This document shows, piece after piece, positions 35,074 through 45,642 of a DNA stretch of 64,000 nucleotides. This DNA is from Tribonema minus. Lineage: Eukaryota > Sar > Xanthophyceae > Tribonematales > Tribonemataceae. The translations under genes and the position numbers were made by a program. The stretch spans positions 124,001 to 188,000 of the forward strand of contig JAFCMP010000547.1 in NCBI GenBank assembly GCA_017506865.1, written 5' to 3'. How positions within the stretch are numbered: position 1 is the stretch's first letter; each line of letters starts with the position of its first letter. The notes beneath the pieces were generated by a model. That model was not told where the DNA came from. It ran no database searches and saw only the letters and a program-made list of their open reading frames with translations.

Positions 35074-35130
35074 GTTCATGGCAACCCGGCCTCCCTTGGG
35101 CCTTTATAAATACAAGTCCATACGTTCATG
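35074..35130 (+). mobile_element. 43-bp solo LINE 3'-tail with 7-bp target-site duplication
   Basis: Positions 35081-35123 are the exact reverse complement of 48791-48833, the last 43 bp of the LINE. It is flanked by gttcatg on both sides (35074-35080 and 35124-35130). This is the structure of an extremely 5'-truncated retrotransposition product. A SINE sharing the LINE tail is an alternative. Confidence 0.8.
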
Positions 35131-36490
35131 TCGACCGCCAGCTGGGTGAGATTGACCCACCAATTACAATGTTGTCCCCCGATGTTGACTCTCCGGGGGC
35201 AATGAAACTTAGTTGGCAATAATTGTTAAGTGTGGACTGTAGATTTGCTGGGCAGTCCAGGCACTTTTGTAGGTACGAGCAACACTGCGTACAGTAATTG
35301 CATGCTTTATTGGCGTTCACAAATCGCATGCCTGCAGGTAATGTCATCAACAATGTAGTTACGCGCACAAGGAGCTCAGCTCGGCACGTGGCACTGCTGC
35401 GGCTAAGTGATGCGGCGCGTGCAGGCGACGCTACACGGCGCTACGAGAACCATGTTAGGATCGGCGCGCGCTTGCGCTGAGCACAGCATGACCGTCTGAT
35501 ATTGGTCAGTCCTACACGCACACTTTTTTATCCACATGTTTTCGTATGAATAACTAGACACATGGACCGTTGGTTCGTACGCAATTGCCTTCGATGGGTA
35601 GCTAGCTGCTCTCAGACTGATGGAATGATGGCATGTTCCACCGCAGCATGCACGTTTGTCAAAACATACAGAAATTTACTTCAAAAATTAGGCTAGGCGA
35701 CCACCGCATAAGCGTCGTTCAATGATCTTCAAGTTTCAAATGCACCAAGGTGTGTGTGGCGCTGTAATGTGGCTTGGTGCGCCATGGCAGTCGTTTTTGA
35801 AGTCATCAAAACCCCTTTACCGTAGATAATGTGAACAGATCCTGCGGCAACAGTTTTACAGTAGGCTTCACGATTCTGTTTTTTCCTTCTACCTCTAAAC
35901 TTGTGTTTCAATTGGGTGGTTTTGCTGTTGTGGTGGGTCGTACTTCATCTGTACTTGTAAAGGTGAGGCCGCACAGGCTGCAAGATTTTACTGCAAACCT
36001 CAGTAGAGCATACGTGCATGCATTGTGGGTGCTGACGGCATTCCTGCTGTGGTGGATGGTGTGCTGCTGCGGCAGGTGGCGAAACCACACAGGACTTCTA
36101 TCTGATCTTGGAGCAGGCCATACATGACAGACGTGGAACTGGGGGCTTGAGAGCAGCGCATTGCTGCAGGCCGGCAGCTCACAGGCCAGCAGTGCAGGGC
36201 ACTGCATTGGGCGTCGATTCATTGGCGTCACCGCTGACATCGGTATCAAGTGTGGCACAACACAGGTTAACTAGATGTTTGCATATGCATCATTGACACC
36301 TATCATCTAGGCCTCGCACTCGACAGCACACACGCAGGCCTACCCTAGGCGCTGCAGTGGTTGTCCTGTGGTGTCTTCAATGCATGATTTTTAAAACGGT
36401 ATGATGCGAATCGTTTTGTCCGCTGCTGCTCATGTCTCATTGTATTGCGTGCCACATCCTTGGCGAACGCACCTGCGTAGTGGAATGAAT

Positions 36491-36540
36491 GCATTGTACA
36501 GACGACTACACTCATGCATTGTACAGACGACTACACTCAT
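36491..36540 (+). repeat. Perfect 25-bp tandem duplication
   Basis: Two identical 25-bp units begin gcattgtacagacgactaca and lie head to tail. No function is apparent. Confidence 0.9.
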
Positions 36541-37798
36541 ACTTCGGGCAAGCAGACAACAGATATTGCTGTTGATGCATCAGCGTGCGTGAATCGATGG
36601 GCAAAACAACCTGTGCAGCACCACCTCGCGCGGTTTCGGTTATACGGCAGTTATACGGCAGTTGCACTTGTGGGTTTGCGCGCTCCTACTGCACAGTCAT
36701 GTGGCGCGAGACCACCCACTGTAGAGCGCAAAACACATTGTATCGTATGCTCGACACTGATCGTCACGGTCAGGTCCTGTGTGGCCCAAGCTGCACTCAT
36801 TAGCCTTGGTGACCCTGGGAGGGCGGGGCGGAGGTCCCCCCGCACCCACCGAATCCTGGTATGAATAATTCACATAACAAAAACAATGAGAGTTGTTCAT
36901 TATTCTAAAGAAAAGCGCAGATCATCAGACTACATTGCTTCAATACTGCGCACCTGTCTCCACAGCCCTCACCACCTTGTCTGGAGTTGGCAAAGCCGGA
37001 CAATGTGAGCAACTCATCCTGAGCAGCAAGGCAGAGAGTCCCCAGCTACTGTACTGCCCTGCAAACCCTACCTTAGGAGATGCATGAGGAGAACCATACG
37101 AAACCCAACAAAGTGCCTCCTCACACAAACGCTTCATCAAAGCGAAGGAAAGTCTACTCTGTACGCCTCGCACGCTGGATATCCATGCTATGTACTCCTG
37201 AGCGGATGCCTCAGACACCGGGAGTTATCACATGCAGCAACCCACAAGAGTCACTTGCCAAACGACTCATGGCGACGTCGGTTGTGCAGAATGTGCCGGC
37301 AATCAAGATGCACTGGTAGCACACATGCACAACACTGCCTACGCAGCTGCCCTGGTCAACATTGCACTAGAAATCGGCAAAAGTTGGAAAGGTTTTCCAG
37401 CCATTTTGTGTTTGATTATTTGGACAATCCCACTCTGCCACAACCCGCCCCCCTGCAGTGCAACAAAATGTCATGCCAAGCTCAGATGCCCCCTTTCTCC
37501 CCCTCAGTGACCCTCTTCCTCCCCCCCACTTGCCACCCCGGTACCGTGACAAAATTGAGGGCGCACACCAGGCCACACACTGTGCCCCGTGAGATGCGAG
37601 TCGCTACGCAGCAGCGGCGGCGATGGCACAACCAGTTGTGCAACTGCTGTTGGAGTTCAAGTGTTGAACTCCGCCCCCCCCTCCTCCCCCCCCCCCAACA
37701 CCATGCTGGCGACGAGCAACGCGCGCGTATTGGACTGCAATGCGCAGCTCCAGCCCTAGCTAACCCTAGTTAACGCGCAGCGCCTGCCTGCCGCACGC

Positions 37799-40700
37799 TT
37801 ACATGCCCATGCCCCCCATGCCCCCCATGCCTCCCATGCCGCCCATACCGCCGCCCATGCCGCTGGGCTCAGGCCCTGGCAATTCCGCTACGAGCGCCTC
37901 CGCAGTCATCATGAGCGCTGCCACCGACTGAGCATCCACCAGGGCCGTGCGGACCACCTGTCAGGGGGGGTTCAGGAAATCACAAAGGCAGTGTTAGGGC
38001 AGTTGAGTGTGGCAGGGGGTTTCAAGAAACCACAAAAAAAAATGCAAGTGTTTCAGGAAAGCACAAATGCAGTGTTAGTACGGTTGTGTGTGGCAGCACC
38101 TGTCAGGGGGTTTCAGGAAACCACAACCGCAGCATGAGTGCGTTTGAGTGTGAGAGCACATGGCTGCGGGTTTCTAAGAGTGCTGAGAGAGCATGCTTGA
38201 TTGTGGCAACGATGCTTTGTTTGCATCCTTAAGTTGTGAACGTTGGGGTGAGGACAAGAGGATGAGCCAATGTCGCCACGCGCACTGCCACTCTAGGTGG
38301 TGCGGACCTTCAGTGACAGAATTCGAGGGGGATTGAGACAGTACCGCACTACATTCAATCACAGCATTTTACGACGTGTTGCTCAAAAATGCATGTTAAG
38401 CTTGAAGTTGTGACGTCAAACTGGCACACACCACATCCACGTCTTCCAACCCTCCAATTTGCGAGTTCATATGTTTTTCATCAACTTCACAGATGAAGTT
38501 CAAACTAAAAATGGTGTTCACACCTTGGTGGGGTCGATGATGCCCTCTGCGTAAACGTCAGTTGAATGATATTACAGGACCCGAGAGCGTTGCGTAGCAC
38601 TTGAAATTGAGCACAAAGACTCCTGATGTTGTCATCAGCTTCACAGATAATCTTCAAACTTGAACTTGTGGTGCGCACCTTGGTGGGGTAGATGATGCCC
38701 TCCGCGTACAAGTCCACGTACGTCATGGACGTTGTTGCAGGACCCTAAGTAGGGGGCTACATTGCACTTGGCACTGAGCACAAATACTCATGGCATGAGC
38801 ACAAAAACTTGAACTTGTGTTTTATACCTTGGTGGGGTCGATGATGCCCTCCGCGTACAGGTCCACGTACGTCAGGTCAGCTGCGTTGAACCCCTCCTGC
38901 GGCGTCGCCTTCTTAAGCAGCTCCCCAATGACCACCGCCCCCTCAAGCCCCGCGTTGTTCACGATCGTCGTCGCGGGCGCCCTGATAGCGCGCTCGATGA
39001 TCTCCACGCCGATGCGCTGGTCCATGTTTGTGCACTTGGACTTGACATCCTCCAGGTGGCGGCTCGCCCACAGCAGCGCGCTGCCGCCGCCGGGCACAAT
39101 GCCCTCCTCGACGGCGGCGCGCGTCGCGTTGAGGGCGTCCGTGAACCTGGCAGCAGCAAGCAGAAAACGGTTGTTGATGGTCAGCCATTGTTGAAAAATG
39201 TATATGCTGGTCAGCCACTATTATAATGATGTACATGAACATAAAAAGGGTACTTCCATGCGTCTTGGGAGTAAATAAGTATATGTATACATCATACAAT
39301 GCCCTCCTCCACGCGGCGCGCGTGGCGTTGAGGGCGTCCGTGAACCTGGCAGCAGCAAGTGGAAGTGACTGGTCAGCCACTATTCAATGATGTACATAAA
39401 CATATGAATGGTACTTCCATGCGTCATGGGAGTAAATAACTGTATGTATACATCATACGATGCCCTCTCGGACGGCCGTGCGCGTGCGTTCAGGGGTGAA
39501 GGTCTGTCGCAGACCAACAACAGACGCTATCACTTGTTCTTCTACGTAGCTCCTGAACTCTTCTCTGGCCCTGCATGATTGATGATGACTTGAGTTTCCT
39601 CATCATAAATACAAGTGAGCAGCTCTGCCCTGGCAAAACTGTTACTGAGCAATCGTGACAGTCACACATGCGATATTACATGTACAGGGCATTGATGTCA
39701 ACTTCCGACGACCACTTGTCTCCTGGCAAAACATGTCATTTTCCTCCCCCTCTCCCATGTCGCTGCTGCTCTCACTTTCCAGCACCGCCGCGCCGCCACC
39801 TTAGTTTGATGCTTGAGCTTGAAAAGCTGCAGTGTCACTGGTCGAGACTCGTGAACTCTCAGCGCAAGTAACTGTCAGCGCCTGTAATTGTCGTTGTCTG
39901 GAACTGTCAGTGCCTGTAACTGTCAATGCCTGTAACTGTCGGTGCCTGTAACTGCCACATGTAACTTTTGGCGCCTCACCTGTCCTTCTTCTATCAGTGC
40001 ATGTACCTGCCAAGTGTAACTATCAGTGCAAGTAAACCGTAACTGTCAGTGCATGTACCTGCCAAGTACAACTGTCGCTGCCTCACCTGTCCTTCTTCTC
40101 GCTGACCTCCGCCTCGCTGCCGTCCCCCACTATCAGTGTATGTTAAATGCCCAGGCGTGTGACTGCTATGTGTAGCTGCCAAGTGTACCTGCCGGCGCCT
40201 CACCTGTCCTTCTCCTGTCAGTGCATGTAACTGCCTAGTGTGTCTGTCAGCGCAAATAAACCGTATAACTGTAACCATGTAACCGCCAAGTGTAACTGTC
40301 GGTACCTCACCTGTCCTTCTTCTCGCTGACCTCCACCTCGCTGCCGCCCCCCACCTTGATGACCGCCACGCCGCCAGACAGCTTGGCCAGGCGCTCCGCA
40401 AGCTTCTCCGCCTCATAGTCGCTCTTGGTGCGCGTGATGCTCTCACGCAGCAGCACGCACCGCTCCTCAATGGCATCCCTGCAACATGGGGGCAATTGGA
40501 AGGAAAATGCCGGGGGGGGGGGGGGGGGGGGTCATTAGGGCAGGTAAAGGTGGCGAGAGGCGGCCTGGAGCTTTGCAGTACATACAGTATAGTGCCCAAT
40601 GTATGTTGACGTACGAAGAATGATACAGAAGATATGCACACGCACACGTAAACCTAACGAGCATGACGATTGTCTGGAAGCCTTGCACAATTTGATATGG

Positions 40701-43700
40701 TATTGCCTGCAGATAATCAGTGTGAGGTACGCTTAACCCTGTCGAAAGCCTGCTGTGTGGGTCTGCACACGCCAGCATGCCAGCATGCCTGCAAATTTGA
40801 CCTTGCAACAATGTTGGGCTGTGTCGGGCCTTGTGCGCCAGCGATCACAACAGTAAAACTCATTGTCTCCACTTGCATTTGGTTCATGTTACAAGCTGAC
40901 GGCCGGTGCAGATTGTGCTAGGTAGATGCCACCTTTCCTGAGCTTTGAAGTTCAGGACACAAGGATGTAAGTTATGTCTCGTCAAGCGCTGTGCAAGCTC
41001 CTAGTCTTTCACCTGCTCATGAGTTTCCTGTTCATGAGTTTCCTGTTCATGCATTACCTGTTCGAAAATTGCCTGTTCATTAAAAACCTGTTTAACTACC
41101 TTTTGAATTCCATCTAATCCTGCACAAGAAATGGTGATCCTGCAAACAAAACATTGTTTCTGATGTTCTGAGTTCCTACAGTACTGTATCTACAGTGACC
41201 GGCACGGTTTCGGGAGTACCCGACCCTGATCAGGCATCATGCCCATCAAGGGTGAACTCGACATCAATGCTAAAGCAGACCAGCGCCTTGCATCTGCCGA
41301 TGCCATGCTTTCAGGCCATGTGCACATTGTCGCAATTATGCAAAAAGATGTTGCTTCCATGTCCGTTCAATAAAATGTACTTCTATGATGATCATCAATG
41401 AAATGGTTATTTGTGAATGCTTTGCAGATATGATGGAGTGAGTATAATAATTGAAGTTGGTGTTGCAGTTACCTGGCGCCATGTCCATCGAGGATGATGC
41501 TGTCGTCCTTGCTGATCTTGGCCAGCTTGCAGCTGCCGAGGTGCTGCTGCGTGGCGTTCTCCAGCGTCAGGCCAATGTCCTCGCTGATGACGGTGCCGCC
41601 TGTCAGGATGGCAATGTCCTGAGCGTTTGTGGCAGCATGAGAGAGGGTATGTAGGTATATGGTTTTAGGCAGCGTCAGACAGAGCTCATGGGAGATGCTT
41701 ATTTAGTTTAGATGGCAATGTCCTGAGCGTTGTGGCAGCAGGGGAGAGGGTATGTAGGTACGTTGCTTTGAGCAGCGTCAGACCAGAACCGGGGGCCTTG
41801 ACGGCGCACACCTGTCGTGGTATCACAATGATAGTGCATTGTACTAAGCAGCTGTATAGTGTACAGTACAGCAGCAGTGCTCAGAAACCGACCTGCATGG
41901 TGGCCTTGCCGTTGTCGCCGAAGCCCGGCGCCTTCACGACGCACACCGTGAGCCCCGCGCACAGCTCGTTGTGGACAATAGTACTACTGTACTTGCAGAA
42001 CAGTACGGCAGCAGCGCTCAGCACCTTTCGGCAGACTGACCTGCATGGTGGCCTTGCGGTTGTCGCCGAACCCCGGCGCCTTGACCGCGCACACCTTGAG
42101 CCCCGCGCGCAGCTTGTTGCGGTATGTATACGACGATAGTACACTGTACTTAGCAGCACTGTACTGTGTACAGTACGGCAGCAGTGCTCACCTGCATGGT
42201 GGCCTTGCGGTTGTCGCCGAACCCCGGCGCCTTGACCGCGCACACCTTGAGCCCCGCGCGCAGCTTGTTGCGGTATGTATATGACGATAGTACACTGTAC
42301 TTAGCAGCACTGTACTGTGTACAGTACGGCAGCAGTGCTCACCTGCATGGTGGCCTTGCGGTTGTCGCCGAACCCAGGCGCCTTGACCGCGCACCTTGAG
42401 CCCCGCGCGCAGCTTGTTGCGGTATGTATACGACGATAGTACACTGTTCTTAGCAGCACTGTACTGTGTACAGTACGGCAGCAGTGCTCACCTGCATGGT
42501 GGCCTTGCGGTTGTCGCCGAACCCCGGCGCCTTCACCGCGCACACCTTAAGCCCCGCGCGCAGCTTGTTGACCACCAGCGTAGCCAGCGCCTCGCTCTCC
42601 ACGTCCTCCGCGATGATGAGCAGCGGGCGCTGGCTCTTGACGGTCATCTCCAGCAGCGGAATGAGCGACTGCAGCGATGAGACCCTCTTCTCCACGAGCA
42701 GTATGAAGGGGTTCTCGAGCTCCACGAGCTGCGACTTGGCGTCCGTGATGAAGTACGGGGAGATGTAGCCGCGGTCAAAGCGCATGCCCTCCACGACCTC
42801 CAGCTCGTTGTGCAGGGTCTTGCCGTCCTGCACGGTGATGACGCCCTCCTTGCCCACGCGTTCCATGGCGTCCGCGATCAGAGAGCCGATCTCCACCTCG
42901 CTGTGCACCACCATTCGACGAGAACAACAGTTACATTTGAGGTGGGGTTCGAGGGGGGGGTGGGGGGGGGGGGCAAACTGCGCACGCGCATGAATGAAGT
43001 TCAAGTACTTGAAGTGATGCCCTCCTTGCCCACGCGCTCCATCGCGTCCGTGGTCAGAGAGCCAATCTCCACCTCGCTGCGCACAGGCAGCGCGATGAAA
43101 ACGGTTGCACTTGGTGCAGTTTTTACGGCGGAGGTCATGTTTTCACAGCACTTTGGATACGCGCATGTCCTTACACCAGTGTTGGTTGCCGTCAGTCTGG
43201 CTGCAAGGCTGTACGGAAACTTCAACTTCAATGCACCGTGCTATACCTATACAGAGCGTTGAAAGTTTGTGGAACATTTGACATTTGTGACAAGTGGATG
43301 TGGCGGCAGAGTGCAGAGCTTGCTCGTGGCAGCTCAATGCTTCTTGAACTGTCTGAACGTTCATGTAGTAACCATGCCTTTGCGACAGTGTTTGTTGTGG
43401 CAAACATATGGTGCACAAAGCACCGCAACAATCACCTGATGTTACACAAAGCGGCCATTCGGTGTAGTGTTGTAAATTACAGATCCACCTTTCCCATGTA
43501 CAATCGAGTATCGCCACCAAAGCTTCATTTCAAGAAGTGTAAGCAGTACGTGAAAGTCTGTACTCATGGCATTGACGCCTGTAATCACCTGTTGGCAGAG
43601 ATGGTGGCCACCTGCGCCACCTCCTCCTTGGTGGAAATTGTCTTTGAGATCTGCGACAGCACCTCCACAACCTTGTCCGTGGCCATCTGAATGCCCCGCC

Positions 43701-45642
43701 TCAGATCCGTGGGGTTCATGCCAGCCGCTACAGACTGCAAATACGGAACACAGAGAGTGCAGTCAGACATCGTGAGTGAACTAGGGCAGTAGCTGAAGTG
43801 CACACCGACATGTACGACTGCCTACAGACTGCAACCAAAACACACGGAGCCTGCGGCCAGGCATTGTGAGCGAATTATGCCAGCCACTACCGACTGCAAC
43901 GAGACACAGAGAGATTGCGGCCAGACTTTGCGAGTGAACTCGTTAACTGGCTGTAATGCACACCAACATCAAGTTGAAGTACAGTCGGCCTCCTGTGGAG
44001 CTGGCAGCGTTCAGCTGAGGGCAACTGTGGCAACCTTGGGCGCAGTAGCTGGCAGCAGTTGCTGCACCCTCAAACTGAACTTGACGAAGTGCAACCTAAC
44101 GTGGTGCTGCCATAACTTTGATGAATGCACACCGTTGCGGTGGTAGCGCACTGCGGCCTCATCCTTCACCACAGTGCCAGAAGAGAGCGGCCTTAAGCTC
44201 TCCAACACATGCATGCATGCGTACAACTGTAATTGACCACACACCTTGCGCCCCCCACAGATTGGTGTGAAAGCTCACAAAAGAGGGTAGTGGTGCATAG
44301 TCCATACGACTGTGGTTGACAACGCACCTTGCACTCCTCCCTGAATATGGCGCGCGTGAGCACTGTCGCGGTGGTGGTGCTCAATGACATATGCATGCAT
44401 ACCGCTGCCACTGACCACCCACCTTGCATCCCTCCCTGAAGATGGCGCGCGTGAGCACTGTCGCGGTGGTGGTGCCATCGCCCGCCTCATCATTCGCCTT
44501 GGAGGCCACCTGCCTCACAAGCTGCGCGCCCATGTTCTGGAACTTGTCCTGCAATCAGCCCACCAACAGCCCAGAGTAGTGCCACCGTAAGCGACCATAT
44601 ATTGCAGAAAAAAGTATGTGTTGCGTACAGACAAACTGACATGATGATGGCAGAACTTGTCCTGCAATCAGCCCACCACCAAATCAGCGTAATGCCGCCG
44701 TAAGCGACCATTTGTTGCAGGGAAAAAGACTCTGCTTGCATGCAGTGACATGATGGTGGTAGGCGACCGCGGTGTGAGCAGGTCCCGGTTCAATGCAGCT
44801 TGCCAACTTGGGGGTGGCTGCCTTAGTAGAACCCGCTGACACACAAAAAGATGTAGCGAATATCGTTGCTGCCGTTGCTGTTGTTGCAAGTGCAATGTGA
44901 AACTGTCATGCAAATGGAGATTCTGAAAGCCGCCCCCCTCGGCTCAAGTGCTAGACAAGTTCAACAATTGTCAATCAAGTGTGCGTGAAGTGTGCTTCCA
45001 ATGCCGACATTTCAGCCAGCACTCAAATCTGGAACGGCAAAGCAGTGACCATAACATACTATCCACAATCGCTTGTATGTGTTGCCTAGGCACAGGTGAT
45101 GCGACAGAGGCTCCTGACGTGTCCTCGGAGTTTTCGATAGCGATCGCGCCTGATAGCAACACTGACGGTAGCCAGTCGGCTGCGTGTACTCACCTTGAAC
45201 TCGATGTGCTTTGCAACGGTAACGCCGTCCTTGGTGATCTTAGGAGCACCATAGCTCTGCTCCAGCACCACATTACGGCCCTTGGGCCCCAGAGTCACCT
45301 GCCCCGCGCGTCAAACACACAACATGTCAATCATGTGTTCGCCGAGAAAGAGTGTTACAGTGATACTGATGCTGAAAAGCTACGGAAGCGCTGCAGACAA
45401 GACATATATATGACTATGCAATAGCTAATGGCTGCAAAGTTCAAGATCATCGATGGAGCATCCACCAGGCTATGGATCCTGCGCACCTGCACTGCGTCAG
45501 CGAGCTTCTCCACGCCCTGCAGCATAGCAGCGCGCCCTTCCACGCCGAACTTGAGATCTTTTCCAGCAGCCATGCCGCGGGTCTGCTGTTGCAGGCCACT
45601 GATGGCGCGCCGGGCCACGCGAGAAGAGGTTTGGCGGATCAT
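37799..45642 (-). CDS. HSP60: Mitochondrial chaperonin HSP60 (Cpn60, GroEL family)
   Basis: Nine minus-strand exons: 45642-45487, 45298-45194, 44548-44423, 43734-43589, 42900-42492, 41618-41473, 40478-40311, 39146-38828 and 37957-37799, joining to 577 aa, the normal family length. The N-terminus [14 protein letters not shown] is an Arg-rich mitochondrial presequence. Then come KDLKFG, the nucleotide-binding [10 protein letters not shown] and [10 protein letters not shown], and the catalytic [10 protein letters not shown]. The chaperonin signature [12 protein letters not shown] is in exon 8. The C-terminus is the flexible GGM repeat tail (MGGMGGMGG), typical of GroEL/HSP60. It forms the ATP-driven folding barrel in the matrix with Cpn10. 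The presequence and GGM tail argue for the mitochondrial rather than plastid paralogue. ATG 45642 is chosen over an in-frame upstream ATG at 45693 because it begins the presequence directly. Confidence 0.97.
37945..38165 (-). repeat. Intron-8 tandem copies at the HSP60 exon-9 acceptor
   Basis: The intron end cacctgtcagggggtttcag is repeated near 38098, and the ttcaggaaaccacaaa filler appears four times between 37970 and 38135. Confidence 0.75.
38510..38880 (-). repeat. Donor-edge copies after HSP60 exon 8
   Basis: The exon-8 end (coding [12 protein letters not shown]) and its donor recur at about 38522-38560 and 38680-38725. The second copy keeps nearly the whole frame ([10 protein letters not shown]). 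Confidence 0.92.
39085..39505 (-). repeat. Acceptor-edge copies before HSP60 exon 8
   Basis: The exon-8 start (coding [16 protein letters not shown]) with its acceptor recurs at about 39298-39350 and, weaker, 39460-39500. The ~160-bp units include similar intron filler (atgtacatgaacataaaaag and relatives). Confidence 0.9.
39860..40360 (-). repeat. Donor-edge copies after HSP60 exon 7 plus short minisatellite
   Basis: The exon-7 end (coding VEVSEKKDR) and donor recur at about 39975, 40087 and 40200; the middle copy keeps ~12 codons. Between about 39862 and 39960 a 16-18-bp minisatellite (tgcctgtaactgtcag-like) has been built from the same intron sequence. Confidence 0.88.
40512..40531 (-). 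promoter_or_regulatory. Poly(C) tract in the 3' part of HSP60 intron 6
   Basis: On the sense strand a run of about 20 C lies ~35-50 nt before the acceptor of exon 7 (40478). A second C-rich run lies at about 42952-42973, before exon 5. Confidence 0.6.
41005..41095. repeat. Degenerate short tandem repeat in HSP60 intron 6
   Basis: Five or six imperfect units around a cctgttcatgagttt core. Confidence 0.7.
41600..41730 (-). repeat. Acceptor-edge copy before HSP60 exon 6
   Basis: The exon-6 start (gatggcaatgtcctgagcgt on the plus strand) and adjoining intron recur once at about 41710-41757. Confidence 0.85.
41885..42635 (-). repeat. Donor-edge tandem array after HSP60 exon 5
   Basis: Four extra copies of a ~150-bp unit, with repeat phases at about 41891, 42041, 42191 and 42342 before the true edge at 42492. 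Each unit combines the last ~85 nt of exon 5 (coding [20 protein letters not shown]) with its donor and ~60 nt of intron. The three nearest copies are almost identical to the real exon and keep an open frame; the farthest is diverged. This is the freshest of the splice-edge arrays. Confidence 0.96.
42835..43100 (-). repeat. Acceptor-edge copy before HSP60 exon 5
   Basis: About 85 bp at 43013-43088 repeats the exon-5 start (coding [20 protein letters not shown]) with its cgcag acceptor. A few substitutions are present and the frame is kept ([12 protein letters not shown]). Confidence 0.92.
43705..43930 (-). repeat. Acceptor-edge copies before HSP60 exon 4
   Basis: The exon-4 start (plus strand atgccagccgctacagactg) and adjoining intron recur at about 43820 and 43880. 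Confidence 0.85.
44150..44475 (-). repeat. Donor-edge copies after HSP60 exon 3
   Basis: The exon-3 end (coding [17 protein letters not shown]) recurs almost intact at 44325-44375, with a weaker relative near 44145-44195. Confidence 0.88.
44540..44715 (-). repeat. Acceptor-edge copies before HSP60 exon 3
   Basis: The exon-3 start (aacttgtcctgcaatcagcc on the plus strand) and ~70 bp of intron recur at about 44650-44720, about 110 bp from the true acceptor. Confidence 0.88.

Larger units (their letters stand above)
34983..37798. other. Intergenic region upstream of the coiled-coil gene
   Basis: About 2.8 kb between the coiled-coil start and the HSP60 stop. It holds the 43-bp LINE-tail insertion (35081-35123), a perfect 25-bp direct duplication (36491-36540), a C-rich tract near 37675-37698 and a short CCCTAA-like motif near 37755. 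Open frames (for example 37084-37773) have no recognisable protein. Confidence 0.5.

Noticed and set aside
35071-35130. TATAAATA motif shared by 35105 and 48805 as a common host promoter
   Set aside because: The shared sequence is the LINE 3' tail, bounded by target-site duplications, so similarity is due to insertion rather than promoter conservation.
37084-37773. 229-codon open frame between the coiled-coil gene and HSP60
   Set aside because: Low-complexity Pro/Cys/His-rich translation with no recognisable protein; the plus-strand frame lacks splice or domain support.
41885-42635. Regular ~150-bp repeats resembling a CRISPR-like or satellite array
   Set aside because: The units are copies of an HSP60 exon edge with coding sequence and a splice donor; the genome is eukaryotic.
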